The notes under the pieces were generated by a model that saw only the letters and a program-made list of their open reading frames with translations, was not told the DNA's origin and did not search any database. DNA of 15,773 nucleotides from an uncultured Flavobacteriaceae bacterium (GTDB lineage: Bacteria; Bacteroidota; Bacteroidia; Flavobacteriales; Flavobacteriaceae), in contig CALZKX010000001.1 in NCBI GenBank assembly GCA_945788155.1, positions 1-15,773 of the forward strand. Direction: 5' to 3'. Below, in pieces: positions 6,341 to 13,724 of this stretch; the stretch's first letter is position 1, and each line of letters begins with the position of its first letter. The translations under genes and the position numbers were made by a program.

Positions 6341-8638
6341 ATGAAAAAATTTAAGTATTTCCTGCTTTCAGCTTTATTTGTATCGGTAGGCGTTTTTGCC
6401 CAAGAGCAAGAAAAACCTGATCGTAAACCAGGTCATGTAAACATTAACAAATTTAGACAATTGTATGATGAGTTTGCTACACCTAATATGTTCAGAACAG
6501 GATCTGGAGCTCCAGGACCAGAATATTATCAGCAACAGGCTGATTATGAAATGGATTTAGAATTAAATGATGAAAAAGCAACATTATCAGGTTTCGAAAC
6601 AATTACTTACACAAATAATTCACCAGATCAATTAAAGTTTTTATGGGTGCAATTAGATCAAAACATGAGAGCCAAAGACTCAAAAACCCCTTTAATTGAA
6701 AGCAGTGGTACTCAAAAATTACAACCAGCATCAAGTTTTTCCAAAAGTTATATGGAAGAAACTTTCGATGGAGGTTTCAATATTCAACAAGTTAGTGATG
6801 TTAGTGGTACACCTTTACCACACATGATAAATGGCACTATGATGCGTGTTGAATTGCCTAAACCAATGAAAACTGGAGATAAGTTTTCTTTTCAAATTAA
6901 GTGGTGGTACAACATTAATAATCACGTAAAAGATGGAGGCCGTTCAGGATTTGAATATTTTCCAGACACAGATAATAGAATTTATGTAATGGCACAATTC
7001 TATCCTAGGATGGCTGTTTATAACGACGTAGAAGGATGGCAAAATGCACAATTTTTTGGGCGTGACGAGTTTGCATTGCCATTTGGTAACTTTGAAGTAA
7101 ATATAACTGTTCCTGCAGATCACGTATTAGATGGTACTGGACGCTTAATAAATAGAAGCGAGGTGTTTAGCAAAGACATGATGAAACGTTATGAAAAAGC
7201 TAAAAAATCTTATGATAAACCTGTACTAATTGTAACTCAAAAAGAAGCTGAAGCTGCTGCTAAAAATAAAAGTAAAGCCAAAAAGACTTGGAAATTATAT
7301 GCTGAAAACGTGCGTGATTTTGGTTGGACATCATCTAGAAAACATATTTGGGATATGATGGCTGTTAAAATTGGAAATAAAGATGTTATGGCTGTTTCAT
7401 TATATCCACCAGAAGCAAATCCACTTTGGGAGGATTGGTCAACAAAAACTGTTGCAAGCACCCTAATTTCTTATTCAAGAATGACCTTTGATTATCCATA
7501 CCATAAAGCAATTTCTGTAAGTGCACCAATGGGAATGGAGTACCCAATGATTTGTTATAATTTTGGTCGTCCAGATCCAGATGGAACAATCAATCCTAGA
7601 GTAAGATATGGAATGATGGGAGTTATTATCCATGAAGTTGGACACAATTTTTTCCCTATGATTGTTAATAGCGATGAGCGTCAATGGACATGGATGGACG
7701 AAGGTTTAAATACATTTGTACAATATGTCGCTGAACGTGATTTTGGAACAAAATATCCAGATGCTTTAGCCGAAGGAGATACTGAGTTTCCAGCTAGACG
7801 TGGTCCTGCTCATAAAATTGTACCTTATATGAGTACAGACCAAGATTATTTGGCACCAATTATGAGTAAAGGTTTAAATACCTATCAATTTGGCAATAAC
7901 GCTTATGCAAAACCTGCAACTGGATTAAATATTTTACGCGAAACCATTATGGGTCGAGAGTTATTTGATTACGCGTTTAAAGAATATTCCAACCGTTGGA
8001 AATTTAAGCACCCAACACCTGAAGATTTCTTTAGAACAATGGAAGATGCCTCAGCAATGGATCTGGATTGGTTCTGGAGAGGTTGGTTCTATACGACCGA
8101 TTGGACAGATATAGGAGTTAAAGAAGTAAAAAAAATGTATGTTACCGATGCACCTAAGAATATTGTTGAAAATATTGCAACTAGAAATGGAATGAAGGTA
8201 GAAGATTTGCCTCCATTGGTATATATGGTAGAAGAAGGAAGTGAAGAATTTACTGAAGCTTTAAAAAACAAGTCAACCCTAGAGAATGCTCCAACTTTAA
8301 ACGAGTATTTAATGGATAATTTTACTGCCGAAGAGCGTAAAAACATTAAATCGCCTAAGTACATTTATAACGTGACGTTCAATAAACCAGGAGGATTGGT
8401 AATGCCAATTATTGTTGAGTACCAATATGCCGACGGAACTAAAAAACGTGAAACTTACCCTGCTGAAATCTGGAGACATAACGACAATGAAGTAAGTAAA
8501 TCCATTGCATCTGAAAAAGAAATAGTATCTATTAAAGTAGATCCAGATTTGGAAACCGCAGATATTGATACATCTAACAATTCTTGGCCAAAAGAGGTTA
8601 AACAAAGTATGTTTGATCAATTTAAGAGCAAGAACTAA
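6341..8638 (+). CDS. Secreted M1 family zinc metallopeptidase
   Basis: A 765-residue aminopeptidase-like protein of family M1 (gluzincin). It has a signal peptide (MKKFKYFLLSALFVSVGVFA, cut before QEQ). The N-terminal part is a beta-rich saddle domain (ATLSGFETITYTNNSPD near 78-95). GMEYP at 398-402 stands where M1 enzymes have the GxMEN exopeptidase motif, and the zinc site HEVGH at 431-435 is followed by Glu454 in WMDEG (HExxH-x18-E). The GMEYP variant, in place of GAMEN, suggests that substrate choice may differ from classical aminopeptidases; this is inference. After the catalytic domain, a helical and beta C-terminal part runs to the end with no sorting domain visible. The 148-base leader before it is AT-rich with no clear promoter. 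A strong terminator follows. Confidence 0.93.
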   Translation: MKKFKYFLLSALFVSVGVFAQEQEKPDRKPGHVNINKFRQLYDEFATPNMFRTGSGAPGPEYYQQQADYEMDLELNDEKATLSGFETITYTNNSPDQLKFLWVQLDQNMRAKDSKTPLIESSGTQKLQPASSFSKSYMEETFDGGFNIQQVSDVSGTPLPHMINGTMMRVELPKPMKTGDKFSFQIKWWYNINNHVKDGGRSGFEYFPDTDNRIYVMAQFYPRMAVYNDVEGWQNAQFFGRDEFALPFGNFEVNITVPADHVLDGTGRLINRSEVFSKDMMKRYEKAKKSYDKPVLIVTQKEAEAAAKNKSKAKKTWKLYAENVRDFGWTSSRKHIWDMMAVKIGNKDVMAVSLYPPEANPLWEDWSTKTVASTLISYSRMTFDYPYHKAISVSAPMGMEYPMICYNFGRPDPDGTINPRVRYGMMGVIIHEVGHNFFPMIVNSDERQWTWMDEGLNTFVQYVAERDFGTKYPDALAEGDTEFPARRGPAHKIVPYMSTDQDYLAPIMSKGLNTYQFGNNAYAKPATGLNILRETIMGRELFDYAFKEYSNRWKFKHPTPEDFFRTMEDASAMDLDWFWRGWFYTTDWTDIGVKEVKKMYVTDAPKNIVENIATRNGMKVEDLPPLVYMVEEGSEEFTEALKNKSTLENAPTLNEYLMDNFTAEERKNIKSPKYIYNVTFNKPGGLVMPIIVEYQYADGTKKRETYPAEIWRHNDNEVSKSIASEKEIVSIKVDPDLETADIDTSNNSWPKEVKQSMFDQFKSKN

Positions 8639-8660
8639 AAATAATTCATAATAAAATATT

Positions 8661-8689
8661 AAAACCGACTTTTTTAAGTCGGTTTTTTT
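8661..8689 (+). terminator. Terminator of the M1 peptidase gene
   Basis: AAAACCGACTT (8661-8671) pairs perfectly with AAGTCGGTTTT (8676-8686) around a TTTT loop, followed by further T. It is a textbook factor-independent terminator 22 bases after the stop codon. Confidence 0.93.
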
Positions 8690-8701
8690 ATACTTACTCA
8701 T

Positions 8702-8709
8702 TATATTTG
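8702..8709 (+). promoter_or_regulatory. -7 promoter box of tatA, very close to the start codon
   Basis: TATATTTG matches TAnnTTTG exactly and ends only 5 bases before the ATG. Transcription is expected to begin about 4-7 bases after the box, that is, at or just before the start codon, so the mRNA may have no leader. No -33 TTTG is seen; that region is the T-rich end of the preceding terminator. Confidence 0.5.
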
Positions 8710-8714
8710 TAAAC

Positions 8715-9002
8715 ATGTTACAGCAAGCAACTTTTTTATTTATAAGTGGTGCCGAAATTGCATTTATCCTATTTATAGTGGTGATGGTGTTTGGTGCCGA
8801 TAAAATTCCTGAAATCGCTCGAGGCCTTGGTAAAGGTATGCGAACTCTTAAAGATGCTACCAACGATATAAAACACGAAATAGCCAAAAGTGCCGACAAA
8901 CATGGTATTGATACTGATGTTGCCAGCAGTATTAATGAGGAGATTACTAAAGTTAAAGATGAAATAGACGACTTTACTGGCTCTGTAAAACGTAAATTAT
9001 AA
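8715..9002 (+). CDS. tatA: Twin-arginine translocase subunit, TatA/TatE family
   Basis: A 95-residue membrane protein of the Tat pathway, which moves folded proteins across the inner membrane. It has the family layout: a short N-terminus, one transmembrane helix at about 12-27 (GAEIAFILFIVVMVFGADKIP), the Phe-Gly hinge, an amphipathic helix (IPEIARGLGKGMRTLKDATNDI, about 31-52), and a charged C-terminal tail. KIPEIARGLGKG is a strong signature. The short tail fits TatA or TatE better than TatB. No tatC lies in the window. It stands alone between a terminator and a convergent O-methyltransferase gene, with 3 bases between the two stop codons. The start fits the family, so the nearby promoter box is not explained by a wrong start. 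Confidence 0.93.
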   Translation: MLQQATFLFISGAEIAFILFIVVMVFGADKIPEIARGLGKGMRTLKDATNDIKHEIAKSADKHGIDTDVASSINEEITKVKDEIDDFTGSVKRKL

Positions 9003-9005
9003 TTC

Positions 9006-9650
9006 TTACAATTTTCTTGAAATAGTCAATCCATCTCGAATAGGAAGTAAAACTGTTTCAATTCGCGAATCTTCCTTTAATAATTTATTATATTCAATTA
9101 GAGCTGGTGTTGAGGTATCTTCTTTTTTAAATTTGGTTTCTAAAACTTTTCCGCTCCACAAAACATTATCAGATAAAATAATTCCACCTGCGTTTAGCTT
9201 GTCAATAATAGCATGAAAATAGTTAGAGTAATTTTCTTTGTCGGCATCAATAAATACTAAATCAAAGGTTATGTCAAGTTTTGGAATAATATTTAGAGCA
9301 TTCCCTAAATGCTGAAAAATTTGAGGACCATATCCAGATTTATCAAAATAGTTGCGCTGAAAATCTACCAATTCCTCATTAATATCTATGGTGTGTAATT
9401 CGCCTTCAGGTTGAATTCCTTCGGTCAAACATAAGGCGGAATAACCTGTGTAAGTACCAATTTCCAATATGTTTTTTGGATGCACCAATTTAGAAATCAT
9501 ACTTAAAACCCGACCTTGATAGTGACCACTCAACATTCGTGGTTGCAAAATCTTTTGGTGGGTTTCCCTGTTGAGTTGTTGTAGTAATTCAGGTTCATCC
9601 TGACTGTGTTTTACTATGTAATCGTCTAAATCTTCAGGTAAAAATTGCAT
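9006..9650 (-). CDS. SAM-dependent O-methyltransferase (COMT-like, class I)
   Basis: A 214-residue cytosolic enzyme of the cation-dependent O-methyltransferase family (Methyltransf_3; relatives of catechol and caffeoyl-CoA O-methyltransferases). The SAM-binding motif is ILEIGTYTGYSA at 61-72, the acidic loop TIDINEE is at 87-93, and metal ligands are visible as Asp135 (FIDADK), Asp161 and Asn162 (SDNVLW), the positions expected for a divalent ion that activates a catechol-like substrate. The natural substrate in bacteria is usually unknown. It is convergent with tatA, and no hairpin fits in the 3-base gap, so the two transcripts may overlap at their 3' ends. The gene upstream on this strand, nbaD, is separated by a terminator. 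Confidence 0.9.
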   Translation of the reverse strand: MQFLPEDLDDYIVKHSQDEPELLQQLNRETHQKILQPRMLSGHYQGRVLSMISKLVHPKNILEIGTYTGYSALCLTEGIQPEGELHTIDINEELVDFQRNYFDKSGYGPQIFQHLGNALNIIPKLDITFDLVFIDADKENYSNYFHAIIDKLNAGGIILSDNVLWSGKVLETKFKKEDTSTPALIEYNKLLKEDSRIETVLLPIRDGLTISRKL

Positions 9651-9665
9651 TATAAAATTGTTTTT

Positions 9666-9695
9666 CTGTCAGGTCGAGCGCAGTCGAGGCCTATT
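9666..9695. repeat. Short dispersed flavobacterial-type repeat
   Basis: The core GGTCGAGCGCAGTCGAGGCC is GC-rich against an AT-rich background and contains the imperfect inverted repeat TCGAGCGCAGTCGA. From memory, near-identical sequences occur many times between genes in flavobacterial genomes. Only one copy is in this window. Confidence 0.5.
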
Positions 9696-9715
9696 TAAAA
9701 TGTTCACTATGAAAA

Positions 9716-9748
9716 AGACCTCACAAGTTTTTAAAACCTGTGAGGTCT
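9716..9748 (-). terminator. Terminator of the kynurenine operon (GACCTCACA hairpin)
   Basis: AGACCTCACA (9716-9725) pairs with TGTGAGGTCT (9739-9748), and after one A.C mismatch the stem continues through GTTTT/AAAAC. Read on the minus strand the hairpin begins 3 bases after the nbaD stop and is followed by TTTTT, as expected of a terminator. The sequence type (AGACCTCACAGG...CCTGTGAGGTCT) also looks like a dispersed palindromic repeat used as a terminator. Confidence 0.8.
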
Positions 9749-9751
9749 ATG

Positions 9752-10882
9752 TTAAGTTTTTAATATTCTTTTAACGAGTTCTTTTTTAGCCTTTTCATCA
9801 TCACCACATAACCATTGTATGACGTTGTCTTCCCAAATGGTATCACGTTCGGTTTCATTTATAATGTTTTGCTCTATTGCCAAATCCAAAATTTTTCCGG
9901 GATACGATGATTGTTTCTCGCTTTCCATTTCACCCAAAGGATACGGATCGTCCAGTCCCATAAGCACTTGCTTTGAGCCTTGATTTTTAATCAATAGCTG
10001 TAATCCTCCAGTATCGTGAACTAATGTGTCAAAGAAAATATTTTTGTGTCCAACTGCTTTTCGTGGATGGCTTTTACCTTCAAACAAATCCGGTCGACCA
10101 TCAAAGCCTTGGATACGTCTTCCCAGATTAATTTGAGCCAATTGTCCTCCATGCGCAAAACAGGTTCTCATGTTTGGGTACTTATCCTGATAACCGTTCA
10201 AAGTCAAAAAATGATACGCATCTGCACATTGCGCTAACATCCAAATTAGATGAAAACGCCAAGAGGTATTTTCTAATTTTATGAATTTCTCACCATCATA
10301 GGGGTGGATTTCTACAGCTAAATTATATTTGCTTGCCAGCTCAAAAATAGGCTCGTTTTCTTCGTCAAAAATGCAGCGCCAAGTCCCAATGGTATCCATG
10401 TAATGGGTTGGCAAGCACAAAAGCTGAAGTCCTAATTCTTCAACGCAACGCTCAATCTCCCAACAAGCACCTTTCACAAATCCAGGATGTACCACAAATC
10501 CGCAAGTAAATTTACTCGGATTTTCATGCTGGATTCTCGCATTAAAATCGTTTTGAAAACGTAAGGCTTGTTTCATTTCCTCAACACGCAATCCATTTCC
10601 ATAGAGTTGTGACAGATTCAATACAACTGCATGATCTATGTTGAAACGTTCCATCCAAGCTAATTTTTCATTCAAGAAAAAACTAGAATCCGTTATTGGA
10701 CGATTCCAATCTTTTTGGAGCATGAATTTTCGGTCTTTATCAACCCAAAAAATGCCTTTATCCTTCATAAATTGAGGAATTTCCTCTGGATAGGGCAATA
10801 GGTGTGAGTGACCATTAATGCGTAGTTTAGCCCCTTCTAGCTTCCCCAAAGGGGAAGAATTATTTTTGCTCTTTTTTTTCAT
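9752..10882 (-). CDS. nbaD: 2-amino-3-carboxymuconate-6-semialdehyde decarboxylase (ACMSD)
   Basis: A zinc-dependent decarboxylase of the amidohydrolase superfamily. It converts ACMS, the ring-opened product of 3-hydroxyanthranilate dioxygenase, to 2-aminomuconate semialdehyde. Metal and catalytic residues are visible: HxH in INGHSH (His25, His27), His193 in VEIHPYDG, His244 in CFAHGG, and Asp311 in GLDDPYPLGE, matching His9/His11/His177/His228/Asp294 of the Pseudomonas enzyme. The HxH motif normally lies close to the N-terminus, but here about 20 residues precede it, and residues 8-18 (NSSPLGKLEGA) are encoded by one arm of a GC-rich repeat. I chose the ATG at 10882 (376 residues); a TTG at 10927 would add 15 more, also repeat-encoded, residues. 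It is the last gene before the terminator. The pathway context with nbaC and nbaE supports ACMSD over other amidohydrolases. Confidence 0.88.
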   Translation of the reverse strand: MKKKSKNNSSPLGKLEGAKLRINGHSHLLPYPEEIPQFMKDKGIFWVDKDRKFMLQKDWNRPITDSSFFLNEKLAWMERFNIDHAVVLNLSQLYGNGLRVEEMKQALRFQNDFNARIQHENPSKFTCGFVVHPGFVKGACWEIERCVEELGLQLLCLPTHYMDTIGTWRCIFDEENEPIFELASKYNLAVEIHPYDGEKFIKLENTSWRFHLIWMLAQCADAYHFLTLNGYQDKYPNMRTCFAHGGQLAQINLGRRIQGFDGRPDLFEGKSHPRKAVGHKNIFFDTLVHDTGGLQLLIKNQGSKQVLMGLDDPYPLGEMESEKQSSYPGKILDLAIEQNIINETERDTIWEDNVIQWLCGDDEKAKKELVKRILKT

Positions 10883-10928
10883 GTTTAGTTTTGGTTTCTT
10901 CCCTTTGGGGAAATGTCCGTTGGGCAAA
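10826..10928. mobile_element. MITE-like inverted-repeat element, copy C, across the nbaD start
   Basis: The left arm at 10826-10860 (TTTAGCCCC..., then TTCCCCAAAGGGGAAG) and an inverted right arm at 10900-10928 (TTCCCTTTGGGGAAA..., then GGGCAAA) enclose an AT-rich centre holding the ATG at 10882. The arms resemble those of copies A and B but are more diverged. The left arm is read in frame as residues about 8-18 of the decarboxylase. No transposase is encoded. Confidence 0.6.
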
Positions 10929-10950
10929 TGGCCTTAATTCATCTGTTTTT

Positions 10951-12198
10951 TTATGTGGCATACGCCACCTTTTTTGCGATTTTTTCCAAAATAAGGTGAC
11001 TGTCGCCAAATTTACATAAGGCATCACAATGTGTCCTTAAATCGGATGTTAAGATATACATTATTTCCAATTCGCTGTTTTGTATGGATGGCCTGTTTAA
11101 TTGCAGTTTTACTTCTTTTTCCCTGTTGTTTGGAATTACAATATACAGTTTGGATTGGTGCGAAGGCAATGAAAACGATAAATCGGTAAGGCGTAAAATA
11201 CCTGAATAAATGGAAGTGCTTTTTTCCACTTCAAAGGCACATACAATTCTATCTGTTCCCTTTTCAAACCAGATAAGGTCGATTAACTTTATAGTGTTTA
11301 AGGTGTCTGTAGGTACATTTACATCCGGAAATTTATCAACTCCCATAAACGAAAACTTATTTCCGTTATAGGTTTTAGAGCGATCGTTTGATGCGGCAAT
11401 CACATCGTAATTCAAAGCTTTTCCAATTTTTAATAAATGGTACTGCATTTCTGAATGCAACTGATCTTCTTGTTTTTCATTTTCAACTTTTTGATGTCTT
11501 TTTTGTAGCTGTTTTAAAATTTTATCACGATCCTTATCGGTTAATTCAGCTGTATTCCTTGTTAAAATATTTTTCTTCCCTATTTCAAACAGTAAACCAC
11601 TAATGGCTCCTAAATCTGTTGATAAATCTTGTTTGTATTTTGTGTTTTGCTGTAAAATAAGTTCTCGCATCCTTAAATATTCGGTCCATGAACCCAACTT
11701 AACTTTTTCATCGAACAAAATATTAAAACCGTTTACAATTGCTGTGTTACAAGGCGGAATTATAGTTGGGTGCAAAAAATATAAAATGCTGGCAACAGCT
11801 GGACCAAGGCCTTTTATGCGCTTTGAGTCTAACTTAATTATTTCTGTTAAGAGCGTGTCTTCGTTGGATGCATTTAAACAATTTTCCAGAAACTGACCAA
11901 AATATTGCTTGTGCTCCTGATTTTCGTAAATATCAGGGATTCTTAATTTGGGTTTCCAGTAAAATGGGTGCGAAGCACCTTCAAACACTTGTTTTTGTTC
12001 TGTAATGCACGATAGTACAAATTCTAAAGAACTGCCTTTAAAATCGTTAGGAAATGTGCCTTCCTTAATATCAGTAATAACCTGAATTACACCACGACGT
12101 ATAGAACGAAATGCTTTTAGGCGTTCTTCATTGTTTATAAACCAGGTATGATATACCAAATCCGGATTTGCTTTGTATTCTTTAATTAAGGTTTTCAT
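10951..12198 (-). CDS. Unrecognised protein: HhH module plus PD-(D/E)XK-like nuclease domain
   Basis: I do not recognise the family of this 415-residue protein. Residues about 128-158 (RIKGLGPAVASILYFLHP, then IPPCNTAIVNGF) resemble the helix-hairpin-helix region of HhH-GPD DNA glycosylases, with Asn where those enzymes have the catalytic Asp. A charged, probably coiled segment follows at about 215-250. Residues about 300-370 fit a PD-(D/E)XK nuclease core: LIDLIWF with Asp307, then CAFEVEKS with Glu323, Glu325 and Lys326 at a 15-residue interval, then KLYIVIPNN as the next strand. The pattern recalls type II restriction enzymes, but no DNA methyltransferase lies nearby. It sits between nbaC (62 bases upstream) and nbaD on the operon strand. 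A TTG at 12201 directly precedes the chosen ATG. The domain calls are inference from motifs. Confidence 0.55.
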   Translation of the reverse strand: MKTLIKEYKANPDLVYHTWFINNEERLKAFRSIRRGVIQVITDIKEGTFPNDFKGSSLEFVLSCITEQKQVFEGASHPFYWKPKLRIPDIYENQEHKQYFGQFLENCLNASNEDTLLTEIIKLDSKRIKGLGPAVASILYFLHPTIIPPCNTAIVNGFNILFDEKVKLGSWTEYLRMRELILQQNTKYKQDLSTDLGAISGLLFEIGKKNILTRNTAELTDKDRDKILKQLQKRHQKVENEKQEDQLHSEMQYHLLKIGKALNYDVIAASNDRSKTYNGNKFSFMGVDKFPDVNVPTDTLNTIKLIDLIWFEKGTDRIVCAFEVEKSTSIYSGILRLTDLSFSLPSHQSKLYIVIPNNREKEVKLQLNRPSIQNSELEIMYILTSDLRTHCDALCKFGDSHLILEKIAKKVAYAT

Positions 12199-12263
12199 CA
12201 ATAGGTTTTATTTTACAGATTGGGTTAATAAACGCATTAAAAATAACAACAATATACTTCAGG

Positions 12264-12788
12264 TTACAATTTTTTTGGTGGCTCCATTACAGCACCACAT
12301 TTTTTACAGGTGCGTTTTTTCTCGTTACTATAAAACTTGTCAAAAATCTTTGGCATATCTGTTTCTATATCATCCAACTTGAACTTTTTACGATATAATG
12401 GTTCATTACACTTTTCGCAATACCATTCCAGGGCATCCTTCATTTTTTTCTTTCTTGGATATTCAATCACCAACCCAACAGTATTGGCACTTCGTTGCGG
12501 TGAATGTGGTACTTTTGGAGGCAGTAAATAAATATCGCCTTCCTTAATATGAACATCTTCTGGAGTACCATTATTCATAATTTTTAATACCATATCGCCT
12601 TCTACTTGATAGAAAAATTCAGGCGTTTCGTTATAATGATAATCCTTTCTACTGTTTGGGCCACCAACAACCATCACAATATAATCGCCATCTTTCCAAA
12701 CCACTTTGTTGCCTACAGGAGGTTTTAATAAATGACGGTTTTCTTCAATCCATTGTTTAAAATTTAAGGGAGAAACTAATTTTTTCAT
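12264..12788 (-). CDS. nbaC: 3-hydroxyanthranilate 3,4-dioxygenase
   Basis: A non-haem Fe(II) cupin dioxygenase that opens the ring of 3-hydroxyanthranilate to give ACMS in tryptophan/kynurenine breakdown. At 174 residues it matches the bacterial family. The iron ligands His51, Glu57 and His95 fall at the same numbers as in the Cupriavidus metallidurans enzyme, and substrate residues Arg47, Arg99 and Glu109 are also present. Two Cys pairs, CEKC (124/127) and CKKC (161/164), form the rubredoxin-like second metal site of bacterial homologues. The ATG lies 3 bases from repeat copy B, whose end contains an AAGAGGGG segment in ribosome-binding position. The unrecognised nuclease-like gene follows, then the decarboxylase that uses the unstable product. 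Confidence 0.95.
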   Translation of the reverse strand: MKKLVSPLNFKQWIEENRHLLKPPVGNKVVWKDGDYIVMVVGGPNSRKDYHYNETPEFFYQVEGDMVLKIMNNGTPEDVHIKEGDIYLLPPKVPHSPQRSANTVGLVIEYPRKKKMKDALEWYCEKCNEPLYRKKFKLDDIETDMPKIFDKFYSNEKKRTCKKCGAVMEPPKKL

Positions 12789-12791
12789 GAT

Positions 12792-12937
12792 AAGCCCCTC
12801 TTAATCTCCCCAAAGGGGAGAAACTCAAAGCGGGAATTTGAGTTAAAGTTATACTTAATTAATAAAATATTATGCTTTAAAGATAATATAATTCGGTCAA
12901 TTTCCCCTTCCCTTTAGGAAGGGTTTGGGGTGGGCTT
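12792..12937. mobile_element. MITE-like inverted-repeat element, copy B, between the SDR gene and nbaC
   Basis: About 146 bases with inverted ends: left AAGCCCCTCTTAATCTCCCC at 12792, right end running through GGGTTTGGGGTGGGCTT to 12937. Each end is itself a small hairpin (CTCCCC/GGGGAG; CTTCCC/GGAAGG). The centre is AT-rich and includes a minus-strand TATCTTTA (12885-12878), one mismatch from a -7 box. The element fills the whole gap between the two genes. No coding capacity. Confidence 0.75.
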
Positions 12938-12938
12938 T

Positions 12939-13721
12939 TTAAAGAGATTTTGTTCGTCCACCATCAACCGGAATATTAATTCCGTTTATATAACTGGCAG
13001 CTTCACTTGCTAAAAAAACAATGGCGTTGGCTGTTTCTTCTGGTTTTGCAAATCGTTTTGCTGGTGTATAATTTTTCATTATTTCGGCCATTTCATCAAA
13101 AGTAGTTCCTTCTTTTTCTGATTTTACTTTTATTATTTCGGTTAAACGTTCTGTATCAGTAAAACCTGGTAATACATTATTTACTGTAATACCAAAAGCA
13201 CCAACTTCAAACGACAGGGTTTTACTCCAATTACCAACCGCATTTCTAATCGTGTTGCTTACTCCAAGTCCAGGAATTGGTTCTTTAACAGAGGTTGAAA
13301 TCACATTAACTATTCTGCCAAACCTTTCTTGTTTCATAAACGGAATCGTAGCTTGTGCCAAAACATGATTGCATTTTAAATGTTGGGTGAATGCGTTTTC
13401 AAATTGCTCTAAGCTTGCATCCAATATAGATCCACTTCGTGGCCCACCAGTGTTATTGATCAGTATATGAAACCCATGATTTTTTGTTATAAAATCAGTA
13501 ACTTTTTTTTGTAATTCCTTTGGATTAGAAAAATCAGCCACTAAATAACTATGATTTCCATGGGATGGTAAATCAGCAAGAACTTCTTTCAGTTTTTCTT
13601 CATTACGAGCACAAAGCGTAACATTAACACCTTCTTCTGCTAATTGCATTGCCGTGGCTTTTCCTATTCCTGCTGTGCTTCCGCAAACTAATGCGTGTTT
13701 GTTGTTTAAGTTTAAATTCAT
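12939..13721 (-). CDS. SDR-fold protein lacking the usual Tyr-xxx-Lys active site
   Basis: A 260-residue short-chain dehydrogenase/reductase-fold protein. The cofactor motif GSTAGIG (14-20) fits TGxxxGIG with Ser for Thr, Arg39 suggests NADP, and NNTGG (89-93) replaces NNAG. The catalytic region reads ISTS (Ser142) then GLGVSNTIRNAV, so Ser155 and Arg159 stand where Tyr and Lys should be. The C-terminus INGINIPVDGGRTKSL is typical of SDRs. It resembles the subgroup of 3-oxoacyl-ACP-reductase-like SDRs with a non-canonical tetrad, so activity may differ or be absent. It lies between the semialdehyde dehydrogenase and dioxygenase genes and is flanked on both sides by repeat elements. A role in handling aminomuconate intermediates is inference only. 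Confidence 0.85.
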   Translation of the reverse strand: MNLNLNNKHALVCGSTAGIGKATAMQLAEEGVNVTLCARNEEKLKEVLADLPSHGNHSYLVADFSNPKELQKKVTDFITKNHGFHILINNTGGPRSGSILDASLEQFENAFTQHLKCNHVLAQATIPFMKQERFGRIVNVISTSVKEPIPGLGVSNTIRNAVGNWSKTLSFEVGAFGITVNNVLPGFTDTERLTEIIKVKSEKEGTTFDEMAEIMKNYTPAKRFAKPEETANAIVFLASEAASYINGINIPVDGGRTKSL

Positions 13722-13724
13722 AAT

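Noticed and set aside
8309..8899. A 196-codon open frame on the minus strand
   Set aside because: It lies antisense to the M1 peptidase gene, its terminator and tatA; its protein has no recognisable motif, and the plus-strand genes are certain.
10883..10927. TTG at 10927 as the start of nbaD
   Set aside because: It would translate a second repeat arm into 15 extra residues; the ATG at 10882 is simpler, although neither is proven.
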